Below are positions 32,706 through 44,681 of a stretch of DNA of 64,000 bases, piece by piece. The notes beneath the pieces were generated by a model. The model ran no database searches. It saw nothing but the letters and a program-made list of their open reading frames with translations, and was not told where the DNA came from. This DNA comes from Morinoia aosen (lineage: Eukaryota > Arthropoda > Malacostraca > Amphipoda > Talitridae): NCBI GenBank assembly GCA_030386875.1, contig CM059569.1:43687842-43751841 (forward strand), written 5' to 3'. The translations under genes were made by a program, and so were the position numbers. How positions within the stretch are numbered: position 1 is the stretch's first letter; the number at the start of each line of letters is the position of its first letter.

Positions 32706-33270
32706 CTCGCTGAGCGGCGAAGCCGCTCAGCGAGAATGAAAATATCGATTATAACTGGAATTTGATGCTGATTCCGAATCTGCAATTTGTTTTGACCGCT
32801 CTCGATTTTTTCGATTTTTTGTGATTTTTTTGAATTTTAAATTTTTATACATTTTTAATGTTTTTTTTGCCTGCACCACCTCATGATCCGAACTCTGCCA
32901 TTCTCGACCCAACCTGGTCGGTTTTGGCATACTTTGGCTTGCACCAACCACCTCATGATCCGAACTCTGTCATTCTCGACCCAACCTGGTCGGACTTGGC
33001 ATACTTTGGCATGCACCACCTCATGATCCGAACTCTGCCATTCTCGATCCAACATGGTCAGACCGTGCCTTGAAGACCTGAGTACCGGATAGGGCCGGGT
33101 TCCACCCAACCTCTACGGACATGGCATTCTTTGGGCACCACCTCAGTTGTTGCTAGCCGCCTTTCCAAAAAAAAATAAAAAAAAATCGAAAAAATCGAGA
33201 GCGGTCAAAACAAATTGCATATTCGGAATCAGCATCAAATTCCAGTAATAATCGATATTTTCATTCTTGA
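32706..33270. mobile_element. Fold-back element with ~85-bp TIRs and internal tandem repeats
   Basis: The arms 32733-32818 and 33184-33268 are inverted copies (AATGAAAATATCGATTATA, AATTTGATGCTGATTCCGAAT, GACCGCTCTCGATTTTTTCG). At the left edge lies a perfect 13-bp-arm hairpin CTCGCTGAGCGGC-GAA-GCCGCTCAGCGAG (32706-32734). The centre holds three ~68-bp copies (CACCTCATGATCCGAACTCT...CATTCTCGACCCAACCTGG). There is no coding capacity, so it is a non-autonomous element. Confidence 0.85.
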
Positions 33271-34029
33271 GCCATTCAATTGAAACTATTATTATCATAC
33301 TGCATTAATCCACATTTTTCCATAAGTGAGAAAGTTCCTTCTACAATGTTTTCTCAGATCAAGTTCAACGCTTTAACCGGTACGAACATGGACGTAAACT
33401 ACGGATTCGGAGCAGCAAACGAACATCTATGCCACGCAGTAACAGAAAAAAATACATGTGCACCTATAAAAGTCAAGCGGGATGTTGACAAACCTGTAAA
33501 AAAACACGATAGGTCGGCAACAGAGTAATCTCGTTTTAGTGTGATGCCTTGCGCGCGTTATCGCTCGTGAGGCGTTCGGCCAACCTGGTACATTACCACC
33601 CCAGGACTCGCTGGACAGGTTTCATCTGAAAATTCAAATCTTTTTCCCATTGAGTAACGTAAAAAATAACATCTGCGTCATTTGCACTTACATTGAGTTA
33701 AGATACCGCACCAGAAATAAAAACGTCAGTTTATCCCGGCTGAGCAACACTAGCACCACGATGATAAGTGGTACGATATGTCCAAGCGGCACTGACTTAA
33801 GTGTGTTGCCCGCTTGTATACAAAGACAAGAGCGGCACACCTTCACTTCTCACTGGCTCCGATCACACTGACTCAGCTGTGGTTGGTCACATGAACGGCG
33901 TTCTGGACCGAACTCGCCCGCCACGGCGGACCTGATCCAAGGTGTACAGGATGGTAGGTGGCTGAGGTGCGCTCGGCTCATTGAAGGTATGGGCCATGGT
34001 AGTCTACCATGGTACGGGCATAGAAGGCT
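33271..34029. other. Non-coding stretch with one unassigned small frame
   Basis: A plus frame at 33280-33528 (82 codons, containing MFSQIKFNALTG...) looks somewhat protein-like but has no recognisable domain and no upstream signal. 33830-34030 is GC-richer without a convincing exon. Confidence 0.3.
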
Positions 34030-34250
34030 GCTCGCTATCGGGTCACGGTAGGCACGCATGTGTCCAACGCTCATCTATCTCTGATTGCTAATATATACGG
34101 CTTGAACTTCAAATCATGATACATTATACAGTAGATAGTTACGAATTTTTCAAATTTTGGGTTACGGTGGGCATGCATGTGTGCTACACTGATCCATCTC
34201 CAATTCCTATTTGTACGACTTGAATTTAAAATCATGCTAGTACGTCGATA
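34030..34250. repeat. Two diverged ~115-bp tandem copies
   Basis: GGGTCACGGTAGGCACGCATGTGT and GGGTTACGGTGGGCATGCATGTGT (each shown as the shared core GGTNGGCANGCATGTGT) are each followed by CTCATCTATCTC/CTGATCCATCTC, TACGGCTTGAA/TACGACTTGAA and AAATCATG. Confidence 0.8.
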
Positions 34251-35099
34251 ACTACGGCTTATGCATCGAAATTTCTTAATTTTAATGAGAAAAGTTAGTT
34301 CATGAGTCTCTTTTGCAATTATTAGCCTTCATTTTTAGCAGGAATGAAGGCTCCTAGAATATTTGGCGCGTTTTTCATATTGAGATAATTATCATCGAAA
34401 GAATATACATTTAATTCTTCAGTTATGATATTCAGTTATCTGTGCGTGACAGACGACGAGTTGGCTTGAAGTCATTGGAAGTTTTTGATTTCAAACATGG
34501 CGGTCGCAAGTTTATACCACCGCTAAATTTAAGTGGAAAAGGAAAGAAACCCACAACACACTTTTGAGGCTTGGCTTAAGTTTTGAATAAAAATTACTCG
34601 TAAATTAGTGTTACGTAAAATAAATCGTACCGATTTTAAGTTCATTTTACGAATACATCCAATTTTTCTGAATTCCTTGACGTTTTTAGGACAAACCCGA
34701 GAATTAAGCAGCGAAAACAACCAAGTCAAATTAACACCTATTTTGATTTTACCTCAGCCTCGAAACATTTCTAAATTAAATCAAATAACTCACAACAAAA
34801 TTCAGAAAATTTGATTGCCCGTCACTGGGGACGCACCTAGCTGTGTAAATATGTAAATTAAAGCACGTTTTAATTTCGAAGCCTCGACATGAGTCACAGG
34901 CACGAGCTACGGTGCGGAGGAGGTCTTTCTGGAACCGTGAAGACTCTCAAATGTCCCTGCCTTCCCACGTGACTTGACTTATTCTTGTTTGTTCGATGTC
35001 TTCCACACTCCAGCGTACGCTAGGCGAGGGTAGACGCCACCGTGGTAGACGCTGCTTAGATTTATCGACTGACGCAGTGAATTATTTCTTTCTCATCAG
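34251..35099. other. Unique non-coding DNA
   Basis: AT-rich, no supported gene or repeat. Confidence 0.4.
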
Positions 35100-35255
35100 G
35101 CTGTTGAGTACGATGAAGATGGACCGAGGAGAAGAGAGAGTTCAACATGGCGCAGACGAGCATACTATGTCCATTTAAGAAACGAACTTGCCAGCCCGCT
35201 TATCTTTGTTGCATGCAATCAGTGCTTAAAAGTGTTAGGGGAGTTTAGCCAAGGT
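35100..35255 (+). CDS. Possible exon, unidentified (low confidence)
   Basis: It is preceded by a strong acceptor (TTATTTCTTTCTCATCAG, AG at 35098-35099). The phase-0 frame reads AVEYDEDGPRRRESSTWRRR and continues to a TAA at 35253-35255, 51 codons. Composition is coding-like for about 90 bp, then becomes AT-rich. No family is recognised and no partner exon is identified; chance is a real possibility. Confidence 0.17.
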
Positions 35256-35404
35256 TAAGTTTTCAAAATACAACTGAGTTTCATATATGTGTCTTTCGCG
35301 TGGCTATGGTGCAAGGAGGTTTCAATCAGCAGAGTTAAAGTTCATGTGGACTTGTTTGAAAAAAAGTATATGTGTCAGTACAGTGTATTGTCACCGCTGC
35401 CTGA

Positions 35405-35785
35405 GCGGCAATAACAACAACAGCAGTTGTCAGTAATTACAACAGAAGCTGTAACAACAGCAGCTGTCAGCAGTAACAACAACAGCTGTAACAACAGCAG
35501 CTGTCAGCAGTAACAATAGCAGCTGTAGCAACAGCAGCAATAACAACGGCTGTAACAACAGCAGCTGTCAGCAATAACAATAGCAGCAATAACAACAACA
35601 ACAGCAGCACTAACAACAGCAGCTGTAACAACAGGAGCTGTAACAACAACAGCAACTGTCAGCAATAGCAACAAAAGCTGTAACAACAGCAGCTGCCAGC
35701 AATAACAACAGGAGCTGTGACAACAATAACAGCAGCTGTCAGAAATAACAACAGCAGCTGCCAGTAACAACAAGAGCAGCTGTCA
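35405..35785. repeat. CAA/CAG-rich low-complexity repeat
   Basis: AACAACAGCAGCTGT with CAGCAATAACAA variants over ~380 bp. CAGCTG recurs in most units. Reverse-strand poly-Leu/Val frames are artefacts. Confidence 0.93.
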
Positions 35786-35786
35786 G

Positions 35787-35947
35787 GGAGACCCAAATAA
35801 TGGTGACGAGGTTGACCAGCGCGTGGGGGTCCGTGACACACCGCACGCCCATACCCCGCACGGAGAGCCGCCGTGAGGCAGAGATGAGCTGCGGCCCTCC
35901 AGCGCTCCATGTATACTGGCGTGAGACGTGGTCTGGCCATCGGTACC
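35787..35947 (-). CDS. Possible exon, unidentified (low confidence)
   Basis: A GC-rich island in AT-rich DNA. On the minus strand an acceptor-like CCTTGAAACATTTCAG ends at 35948. All three frames stay open for ~150 bp; one reads RWPDHVSRQYTWSAGG... and ends VTIIWVS next to the CAA/CAG repeat. No donor is clear and no family is recognised. Confidence 0.2.
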
Positions 35948-35999
35948 CTGAAATGTTTCAAGGCTGACAAGAGCAAGTTTTACTGTATTCAAAAAAGTC

Positions 36000-36160
36000 A
36001 TCGAAGGAACTAAGTGCTTCAGATATTACTGTGGACAAGGATTGGAAGTTTTGTTCAAGAAAGTCGTCTAAGAAATTAAGTACTTCCGTCGTTACTCTGA
36101 ACAAGGATTTGGGCCGACTAGAGCAAGAAAGTAAGTGCTTCTCTGATTATTGAACACTGG
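36000..36160. repeat. Diverged ~65-bp tandem repeat
   Basis: AAGTCATCGAAGGAACTAAGTGCTTC / AAGTCGTCTAAGAAATTAAGTACTTC-like cores (shared words AAGTC-TC, TAAGTGCTTC, ACAAGGATT) recur two to three times. Confidence 0.65.
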
Positions 36161-36825
36161 TTTGTGCCGTCAAGAACGTGTTGTATTCAAAAAACTCAAC
36201 TTATAAAATGAGTTTTTCTTGCGGTGACAGATAGTTAAGATAGTCTGCGTCTTTTTAGTCGGCAGACAATGTGATCAGAGCTTACGGCTGTTTGACCTAT
36301 TGGAATGCACCGAAGCACTTGAATAAAACATATTCTAACACGAAACCATGTCACGCTTCAAAACTATGATATGATAAAATATCAGAGAATTTGAATGTGA
36401 GGTACATGTATAAATCAACCAACTCAAGAACACGCAAATCAGATCTGACGTTATGAAACACGAGTCAATCTGTCTTCGGATCTGCGGCCATGTTTTCGTA
36501 TCTGCGACCACTACCTCAAGAAACTGATGCTTTAAACTGTGAGTTAATAGGAACGAATTGATTGATTCAATAAGAACAAAGAGAAATGATAGAATTGAAT
36601 TGATAGAATTAAAATGGATAAATTGATAGGAGCAAAAGTCTCGAAATAACACAAAATCGTCAGCAGATAGATTGCATCACTGCACGTGAATCCCGTGCAT
36701 TGTAGTGCACAGGGGCAGAGGTGGCCGTGTGGCCGTGGTTCTGAGACTCGAGACTTGCCGCCCACGCTCAGCTCCGCCGGAGACACGCTTGTGTGCTTGC
36801 CTCTGCAAGCAACGTGCCAATCGTG

Positions 36826-36975
36826 TTCCTAGAACGTCTTTTTCCTGTGCGTTTGTGCCTTCACACGCACACTTGACAAGGTAGAGTGCAATTTGCCTGT
36901 GCCTTTGCCTTACTAGAATGTTGTTTTTCTGTGCGTTTGTGCCTTCACACGCACACCTGACTGGGTAGGATGCAA
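36826..36975. repeat. Two ~68-bp copies
   Basis: CTGTGCGTTTGTGCCTTCAC followed by ACGCACAC, CTGACNNGGTAG and TGCAA occurs twice. Confidence 0.85.
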
Positions 36976-37226
36976 GCATGCCGCTGTTTGCTACGTCAAT
37001 GGCAAGGAACGTGTTGAGTGTATGAGTTAATCTCCCCTCAAACTTGCGGTTAGTGCGTGTCGAGCGTATAAATGCCAGTGTCTTCTGAAACTTGTAGTTA
37101 TATGATAAAGGAATAAAAATATTTGAATTAAGTTAATGTCGCGACTATCCGAGTGACGGTGACCATGCTACTTCTCGCGTGCTGGAAATTGAAGTATTTC
37201 ATGCCGTTTATGGCAGTTCTATGATC
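36976..37226. other. Unique non-coding DNA
   Basis: Nothing recognised. Confidence 0.4.
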
Positions 37227-37234
37227 ATCAAAGC

Positions 37235-37478
37235 CAGCGGTCTCCAAACTATGGCCCGCGGGCCAAATCCGGCCCGCCTGTTAGATCAATCTGGCCCGGA
37301 ACAATACTCAGCGGTAATTGAACTAGCATATTTAGCAAGCGTATGCTCGCTCAGGGCACGTACTCGGCGACTACTCAAAAAATTATAGATTATGGCCGAA
37401 AAATTAAAACGGTTTTGGCCCCTGGAACTTAATGGAGTGATCAGTGGGGCCCTAAGGCTGGAAGTTTGGAGATCCCTG
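37235..37478 (+). mobile_element. hAT-type MITE H
   Basis: The ends are CAGCGGTCTCCAAACTATGG and GGAAGTTTGGAGATCCCTG. The GGCCCGCGGGCC palindrome and CCGGCCCGC that follow are typical of a common animal hAT MITE type. The flanking 8-mers no longer match, so it is an old insertion. Confidence 0.8.
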
Positions 37479-37769
37479 AATTCTAAGCGAAGATTTAAAT
37501 TCCCTTCTAAAACGGTTACGATGTTTCGGGGGAAACGGAGCAGGAAAAACTTCGGACAAATTCTCTCTCTCGTTCAATTAAAATTCTGCCGTTACCGGCG
37601 GTTGGACTTAGCAAAGGTTTTCATTTGACTCACAGTATTTTACCTCGCTATCTTCAGCGTACAGTTCCCACTTACGATTGTATTAGATTTTGAAAACTCT
37701 GAGTGGAATCTAGACTGGATAGACCCTGAGTCTGGAGTAGACTCTAAGTGGAATCTGGAAATTTATCCA

Positions 37770-37965
37770 TCTCTATGCATTAAACCAGTCGCAATGATCA
37801 ATACCTGAATCTCAATCTTCTCCTATGTGACTTAATTGCCTATTTTGGGTATCAGAAATTAATGAAGTCCCTGCATTAAAACCAGTCGCAATGATCAATT
37901 CCTGAATCTCAATCTTCTTCTATGTAACTTAATTGCCCAGTTTGGATCAGAAATTAATGGAGTCC
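37770..37965. repeat. Two tandem ~95-bp copies
   Basis: GCATTAAAMCCAGTCGCAATG, CCTGAATCTCAATCTTCT and CAGAAATTAATGRAGTCC occur twice. Confidence 0.88.
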
Positions 37966-38440
37966 GTCAGCCAACACCAGTACCAGCATGCAGTCCCTAT
38001 CTCCGGTCGTCTATTGCAAGTTTGAGAGAGAACAAGATTCCAATTTTCCCCACAATCGAGCTTGTCGCTCCGCTGAGTGATGGATCGCTCGCAGGGAAAT
38101 GCGGCGCGTTTTGACCAAGAATGGGCGCAGTTTTTTGGCGATATCGGGCAGATCTGCATCTTGACATCTGACCCGGGGGTGTCAACATGCACGAATGCGC
38201 TGTAGGACACCGCAAAAAGGCACTCCGTACACCTCAGGTACACCTTCTGCCCCCGCCGTGAGGCGCGCTATTGGCTGCAAAAACAGCCAAACCGGCCATC
38301 TTGGTCGAGGTATAGGCGCGTGGGCGCCGATGATTCACTGCCGATGCGCCTGCGGGCCGCTGATGCTTGCTAGTGACCCTGAACCTCAGTCACGACTCCG
38401 TGTGAAGGTATTTCGTTGATTTCCAGCCGCTGAAGAAGCA
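37966..38440. other. GC-richer unique DNA, no supported gene
   Basis: Frames of 72-98 codons on both strands (37947-38419) were inspected. None has a recognisable domain or convincing splice sites. Confidence 0.35.
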
Positions 38441-38447
38441 AATATTG

Positions 38448-38915
38448 ACAATATAGAACAGGCCTTTAGGTTCCTGTGTGCAGTTCTCGTTCGGTTGCCA
38501 TGACAAGATAGAACAGGTCTTTAGGTTCGTATACCGTACGGCTGTCATGACAATATAGAACAGGTCCTTAGGTTCGTATATACCGTACGGCTGTCATGAC
38601 AATATATAGAACATGTCTTTAGGTTCGTATATACCATACGACTGTCATGACAATATAGAACAGGTCTATAGGTTCGTATATACCATACGACTGTCATGAC
38701 AATATAGAACAGGTCTATAGGTTCGTATATACCATACGACTGTCATAACAATATAGAACAGGTCTATAGGTTCGTATATACCATACGACTGTCATGACAA
38801 TATAGAACAGGTCTTTAGGTTAGTATATACCATACGACTGTCATGACAATATAGAACAGGTCTTTAGGTTAGTATATACCATACGACTGTCATGACAATA
38901 TAGAACAGGTCTTTT
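38448..38915. repeat. 49-bp minisatellite
   Basis: About nine copies made of GACAATATAGAACAGGTCT, TAGGTTCGTATATACC and ATACGACTGTCAT. The first two copies are diverged (GTACGGCTGTCATG). Confidence 0.96.
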
Positions 38916-39756
38916 TCTCGAATATACAGAGATCGAGATTTGAGGAAAAAATAACGAGGATTTGACTGTCCGTATGTGTGAAAAATAGCATTTAATTATT
39001 ATAGACTAGGATAAAAAGTAGAAATACTGTGATACAAAGATCATGTATGACAATTAGCCGATTGAGTCACGCAGTATGTATAAATTGAAATAACGTTCGA
39101 TATGTTCTCGTTGCGCTCAATCGCAATCGATTATAAAATATCGAACAGAACGACGAGTGCTGAGAAAATTGGGTCAGGAGATCGACATTGTTGCCACGAC
39201 TTCATTTCTATTTCCGAGCGAGCTTAATTTTCCAGCCGATAAAGAAATCTTGCAGCACATCAACTGGATGATGTACTAGTTTGTGTATGTACTCAAGCCT
39301 CCAATAATAGTTCTTTCTCTATACAATTAAATGGTGCCAAAACAACCCACTTAAGAACTGGAGGCCCCGATAACGCGCTTTCGCACCTAATTCATACCGC
39401 ATGACAGCAAGCATCGCAATGCATTGTTATCTATGAGTACTTGAACGGATTAATTTGTAAAAGAATACAAATCGCTTTCAAGCCTGACTTGCCTCCGTAT
39501 ATGCAAAAAATTTCCTCCAAAACATCAACCATAAGGTTGCTATTCCTCCACACGTGCTTGCTGAAATCGGCTTGCAAAAATGTCTCGTAAAAATCAACAG
39601 TCCATGTTGCTCTGAATTTTCAGAAGCTCTAATTATATCAAGTAAGTTCGTGTATTGAATTTTCTGAGTTATTTTTGACATAGTGAGTGCACACACAGAC
39701 TCGCAAGCACTAGCAGCAGACACTAGCAGTGCACGCTATTAGCTTGCATTGAGAGC
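38916..39756. other. Unique non-coding DNA
   Basis: No supported feature. Confidence 0.4.
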
Positions 39757-40070
39757 AAGAGCACACTGGCACACACTAATGCACAGTTCTTCACACTAGT
39801 GCGCACTAGTACACATAGGCAGTTCATACTAGTACACACTAGTATACACTAGTACACACTATGTAGTACGCACTAGTACACATAGGTAGTTCACACTAGT
39901 ACACACTAGTATACACTAGTACACATTAGTACACACTAGTACTCAGTAGTACACAATAGTACACACTAGTACACACTATTACACACTAGAACACACTAGT
40001 AAACACTAGTAAACACTAGTACACAATAGTACACGGTAGTATACACTAGTACAGTAAATACACACTTGTA
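39757..40070. repeat. 10-bp SpeI-site repeat
   Basis: Dense ACTAGTACAC units with TATAC, ATAGT and AACACTAGTA variants; ACTAGT in most units. Confidence 0.93.
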
Positions 40071-40174
40071 CACCCGCACCAGTCAAGTTCAATACAAGCC
40101 ATTCGATGAGAGCGTGTGGTCGTTATGGCGACGGTAGATACGGGCTGATAAGTGGTGCTCAGTGGCCCTTCTGT

Positions 40175-40432
40175 GCCTGCCTCCTGCCTGCCTCCTGCCT
40201 CCCTCCTGCCTCCCTCCTGCCCCCCTCCTGCCTCCCTCCTGCCTCCCTCCTGCCTCCCTCCTGCCTCCCTCCTGCCTCTCTCCTGCCTCCCTCTTGCCTC
40301 CCTCCTGCCTCCCTCCTGCCTCCCTCCTGCCTCCCTCCTGCCTCCCTCCGGCCTCCCTCCTGCCTCCCTCCTGCCTCCCTCCTGCCTCCCTTCTGCCTCC
40401 CTCCTGCCTTCCTACTGCCTCCCTCCTGCCTC
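40175..40432. repeat. 11-bp C/T-rich minisatellite
   Basis: About 23 copies of CTGCCTCCCTC with point variants. Plus frames rich in Pro-Pro-Ala-Ser-Leu-Leu over it are artefacts. Confidence 0.96.
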
Positions 40433-40494
40433 ACATTAGCGAGGCGTGTTCGGTCAATAAGCACTTCGGTCTGCATGCTGTCCAGGCGGCGCAC

Positions 40495-40700
40495 AGTAGC
40501 CGCGTTGTGCGCACTGCACTGCACGGCAGGGTGCACTGCACTGCATTATTCATTGCACTCTGCGGTATTGCGCAGTGTTCTGCAATGGGCATTGCACACT
40601 GCACTGCATTGTGCACTGCATCACATTATACACGACTCCGCCGTGCATTGCATAATACACTGCACTGCAATCGGCCCTGCGCTGCATTATGCACTGCACT
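40495..40700. repeat. GCACTGCA-rich degenerate repeat
   Basis: GCACTGCACTGCATTATGCA-type words on both sides of 40600. Confidence 0.75.
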
Positions 40701-41097
40701 ACGTCACTCACTCACAACATTATACATCATTGAATATATATGCGCAGTTTACAGTTGCGAACGGTATTCAATGCGCTCTGTGCACTGTGCTGCAGCGAGC
40801 GCTCCCGAAAGCAAAAATGAGTCGGTCTGAAGCAAAGAAAATTTTTAAATTTTTTTTTTTTAACTTAAAATCTTGAGTTGTGCTTTACCGCTCCTAACAA
40901 GCTATTGATATGGTTACAATGACGATAGAATTTACTAGTAGTCGGAATATTTTACCAGCGAGCAGATTTTCAATTACTCCTCATCGTAATTATTTCGTCT
41001 GCTGGAGCAGACATCGTGCGAGCTTTATCTAAAACATCAAAACTAGTTAAAAATGCGCCAGAAGACAAGTCTGTGCGTACTGTACATGCGCAGTACT

Positions 41098-41121
41098 CAC
41101 ACACACACACACACACACACA
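41098..41121. repeat. (CA)n microsatellite
   Basis: Twelve CA units. Confidence 0.95.
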
Positions 41122-41726
41122 TCCACGCCTTGCATGAGTCACACCAGTTCGAGATGCCCATAAAAAACAACCCATCGTAGCCTTCGGCCTGGAGGCTCCC
41201 ATATGATATTGACGGTCTGGATGCCTCTATGAGTAGACGCAAAGTAGCGGCTGCAACACGTCGCTTACTTTTGCAGCAAGTTGCAGCGCGTAGCAGCGCG
41301 TTGAAGCATGTGTAAAATATGATTGTCACATTGAAATTAACTAATATGGACTGGCGCGGCGCCTTCGAGCATCGAGCACCCCTTAAGCGCTGCGAACAGC
41401 CTTGCTTCAGCTTCCTGTCGTGCGCTGCTCAGCTGGCGGAGATAACACAATGCAGTGCCAGCTGCATCAGAACAGCTGGTCATCGCACCTGCTACTGGGA
41501 ATATACGAAATTCCCTACGCGGTTTTTATTCTGTTTCGTCCATCCGTATCTTGAGTGAATAGATTTAGCAGGACACCCGGTTGTATGAAGGATGCAGATG
41601 CCAACTTGGCCCGTCAAAGGAGTCGTGTCAGGGTCAGGACGGAGTTGCACAAGGCACGTTTCCGAGGGCTCACTTCCGAGGCACAGCAGCTCGCAAGCAG
41701 ATACAATGCAGCTGTCATTTGACCAA

Positions 41727-42184
41727 AATAGATGCAAACGCTCCTCATATGGCAAAGCGAATGCACCTAGTTTTTGTCCAGCTCTGTAGATTGAAAAGAC
41801 TCCTTTCACGGTGCTGTCGTCTGAAACTTTCTGGGCAATGATTTGATTGTGACTTACTGTGCAGTTGTCATATGGTAAGAAATAAATTTTAACAAACCTC
41901 AAACGAAAGAACGAATGCACTTAGTTTTTGTTCAGCTCTGTAGATTGAAAAGACTCCTTTTATGTTTTATTTTTACGGTGCTTTAGTTCGAAACTTTCCA
42001 GGCGATGATTTCTATATAGCCTACCATGCGGCTGTTATAAGGTAACAATACATGCAAACGCTCCTCATATGGCAGAGCGAATTTATTCAGCTTTAGTTCA
42101 GCTCTGTAGATTGAAAGAAAAAATCCAATTTATATTATGTTTTCTACGGTGCTTTAGTTTTAAACTTTCCAAGCGATGACTGCT
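41727..42184. repeat. Three diverged ~160-bp tandem copies
   Basis: CAAACGCTCCTCATATGGCA, AGCTCTGTAGATTGAAA, ACGGTGCTTTAGTT and AAACTTTCCAGGCGATGA recur in order three times. Confidence 0.85.
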
Positions 42185-42854
42185 AGTTGGAGTGCCCGTA
42201 CATGGTCAGTTCGCCTCCCATTAACATCATGTTTGGGTTCTATGCTGCATTTGTTTACGAGTTACTGTAATTTGAGCCAATCATTTGGATCTTTTTCCGA
42301 ACGCATTCATTCCCGTGTGGAAAATTACGTTTCGAAATTCTAACACAAAAGAACAACGCTAAATTGTTTGTGCGATCTAGAGCTGAAACCCAAGCTGGAG
42401 TACACTTTTACAGCACGAACCTATTAAATTGCAACTTTTCTCCTATGTCTGTGGCATCAGGTGATTTGGTAAGCACATTGCCATGACTTCACGTTCACCT
42501 TCATTGGTCGCATGATTGCCAATATTCTTCAAGAGATTAATCAGTGATACCTGAACCAGTTCTATTTACTTGTATATTCAATTAAATGCTACCAGAACAT
42601 CTCTCTTAAGAAATGGAATTTGTCGTTTAACGAGAAAGTGGGCGGATATTTTCCTGATAAAATTGCATGCTCAGAGGTTAAGATAGGTGAAATTCCTTTA
42701 AGCAGAATTTCATGTAGAAATAATAAAATCTGTTCACCCGTCATTTCGTATTACAAAGTCAAATTCCTCGTAGCGGAATCTAATGTACTTGTACTTACTA
42801 TGAAGTTCGCCATTTCGCCAGCACCATCGTCGTTTCAGGCCAGTAAAGCCTAAA
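42185..42854. other. Unique non-coding DNA
   Basis: Nothing supported; a 77-codon plus frame at 42620-42853 has no recognisable motif. Confidence 0.4.
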
Positions 42855-43912
42855 ATATCAAAGTTTGCAGATACCTGAGATGCCACTGGCGCCTGCTTGG
42901 CATACCTGACCCTCACTGATGTATAAATACTGCAGTCTAACAGTGATTTCAGCTGAACCAACGTTCTTTTAGGTAGATGAAGTTTAAAATACTAACGTGC
43001 GCTTCCATATCTGGAGGCAGGGTGCTACTGGCGGTAGCTTGACATACCAGACTCTCTCTGATGTATAAATAATGCAAACTAGCAGTCATTTCAGTAGGAC
43101 CAATATCATGATACCACGATCAGTATACTTTTAGGTAGATGAAATTTGAAATACCAACGCACGCAGATCTGTGCGGTTCCATACCTGGAGGCAGGGCGCT
43201 ACTGGCGGTAGCTTGACATACCAGACTCTCTCTGATGTATAAATAATGCAAACTAGCAGTCATTTCATAGGACCAATATCATGATACCACGATCAGTATA
43301 CTTTTAGGTAGATGAAATTTGAAATACCAACGCACGCAGATCTGTGCGGTTCCATACCTGGAGGCAGGGCGCTACTGGCGGTAGCTTGACATACCAGACT
43401 CTCTCTGATGTATAAATAATGCAAACTAGCAGTCATTTCATTAGGACCAATATCATGATACCACGATCAGTATACTTTTAGGTAGATGAAATTTGTAATA
43501 CCAACGCACGCAGATCTGTGCGGTTCCATACCTGGAGGCAGGGCGCTACTGGCGGTAGCTTGACATACCAGACTCTCTCTGATGTATAAATAATGCAAAC
43601 TAGCAGTCATTTCAGTAGGACCAATATCATGATACCACGATCAGTATACTTTTAGGTAGATGAAATTTGAAATACCAACGCACGCAGATCTGTGCGGTTC
43701 CATACCTGGAGGCAGGGCGCTACTGGCGGTAGCTTGACATACCAGACTCTCTCTGATGTATAAATAATGCAAACTAGCAGTCATTTCAGTAGGACCAATA
43801 TCATGATACCACGATCAGTATACTTTTAGGTAGATGAAATTTGAAATACCAACGCACGCAGATCTGTGCGGTTCCATACCTGGAGGCAGGGCGCTACTGG
43901 CGGTACCTTGGC
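42855..43912. repeat. 174-bp satellite, five near-identical copies plus diverged edge units
   Basis: GTGCGGTTCCATACCTGGAG recurs at 43171, 43344, 43518, 43692 and 43866, a period of 173-174 bp. Each unit has CTCTCTCTGATGTATAAATA and ATCATGATACCACGATCAGT. Copies differ by only a few bases; 42855-43170 are older versions. The unit length is nucleosomal, and each unit carries a TATA-like TATAAATA. Confidence 0.96.
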
Positions 43913-44113
43913 ACACCAGCGCCTCAAGACTTGACCGGTTGACGCCAATGAATCGCAGCTCAGGACTCCGGACTTTCACTGGCGCATGACGCTGCTCTTC
44001 TCGAGCTCCACGATTTTTTTACGACGGAACTCTTTGCGCTCTGGAGCTGGGCAGGCGTTGGCGCTGAATTGTGCTCCCTTGGTGGAGACTCTGCTGTCAT
44101 CATGGTAGGCTGT

Positions 44114-44344
44114 GCCGTCATGCCAGATTAGCCTTTATTCTCGAAATTGTCATGCCAGATTAGCCTTTATTCTCGAAATTGTCATGCCAGGTTAGCCTTT
44201 ATTTTCAAAATTATCATGCCAGATTAGCCTTTATTTTCAAAATTATCATGCCAAATTAGCTTTTATCTTCAAAATTATCATGCCAAGTTAGTTTTCATCT
44301 TCAAAATTTTCATGCCAGATTAGCCTTTATGTTTAAAATTATCA
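44114..44344. repeat. 32-bp minisatellite
   Basis: Seven copies of TGTCATGCCAGATTAGCC with TTTATTCTCGAAAT, progressively diverging to the right. Confidence 0.95.
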
Positions 44345-44681
44345 TATTTTACAGTAGATATCTTGTTAATGAAATTTGGCCGCGCAGACGATTCAGTATC
44401 TGATAAATCTATAGGGTTGACAGACCCTATGGGGTCTGTAAAATGTATATATATATAAGATTAAAATGAACTACGTAATAAAAACAATATACACATTTAC
44501 CAAGCTCATGAGTTAAACAAAGAGTGTATTAATGATGTATTTTAAGCCTCATACTCGTCAGTGTAGCAACGTAAGTCTATTAGATCCTCCACTCGGGCCT
44601 TTTTGCCGTCGGCGATATTTCCCCTCAGCTGGGGAACTTTGGAGTAGTGGTTCTTAACCTCTAAACCTTAACCTTTGGTTA

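Noticed and set aside
33280..33528. 82-codon frame as a gene
   Set aside because: No recognisable domain, no splice or promoter support, length near chance.
37947..38419. GC-rich frames on both strands as exons
   Set aside because: Competing frames are equally open, and no clear splice pair or domain was found.
41492..41920. 142-codon minus frame
   Set aside because: Its N-terminal half lies in three diverged ~160-bp tandem copies, so the frame is not conserved between copies.
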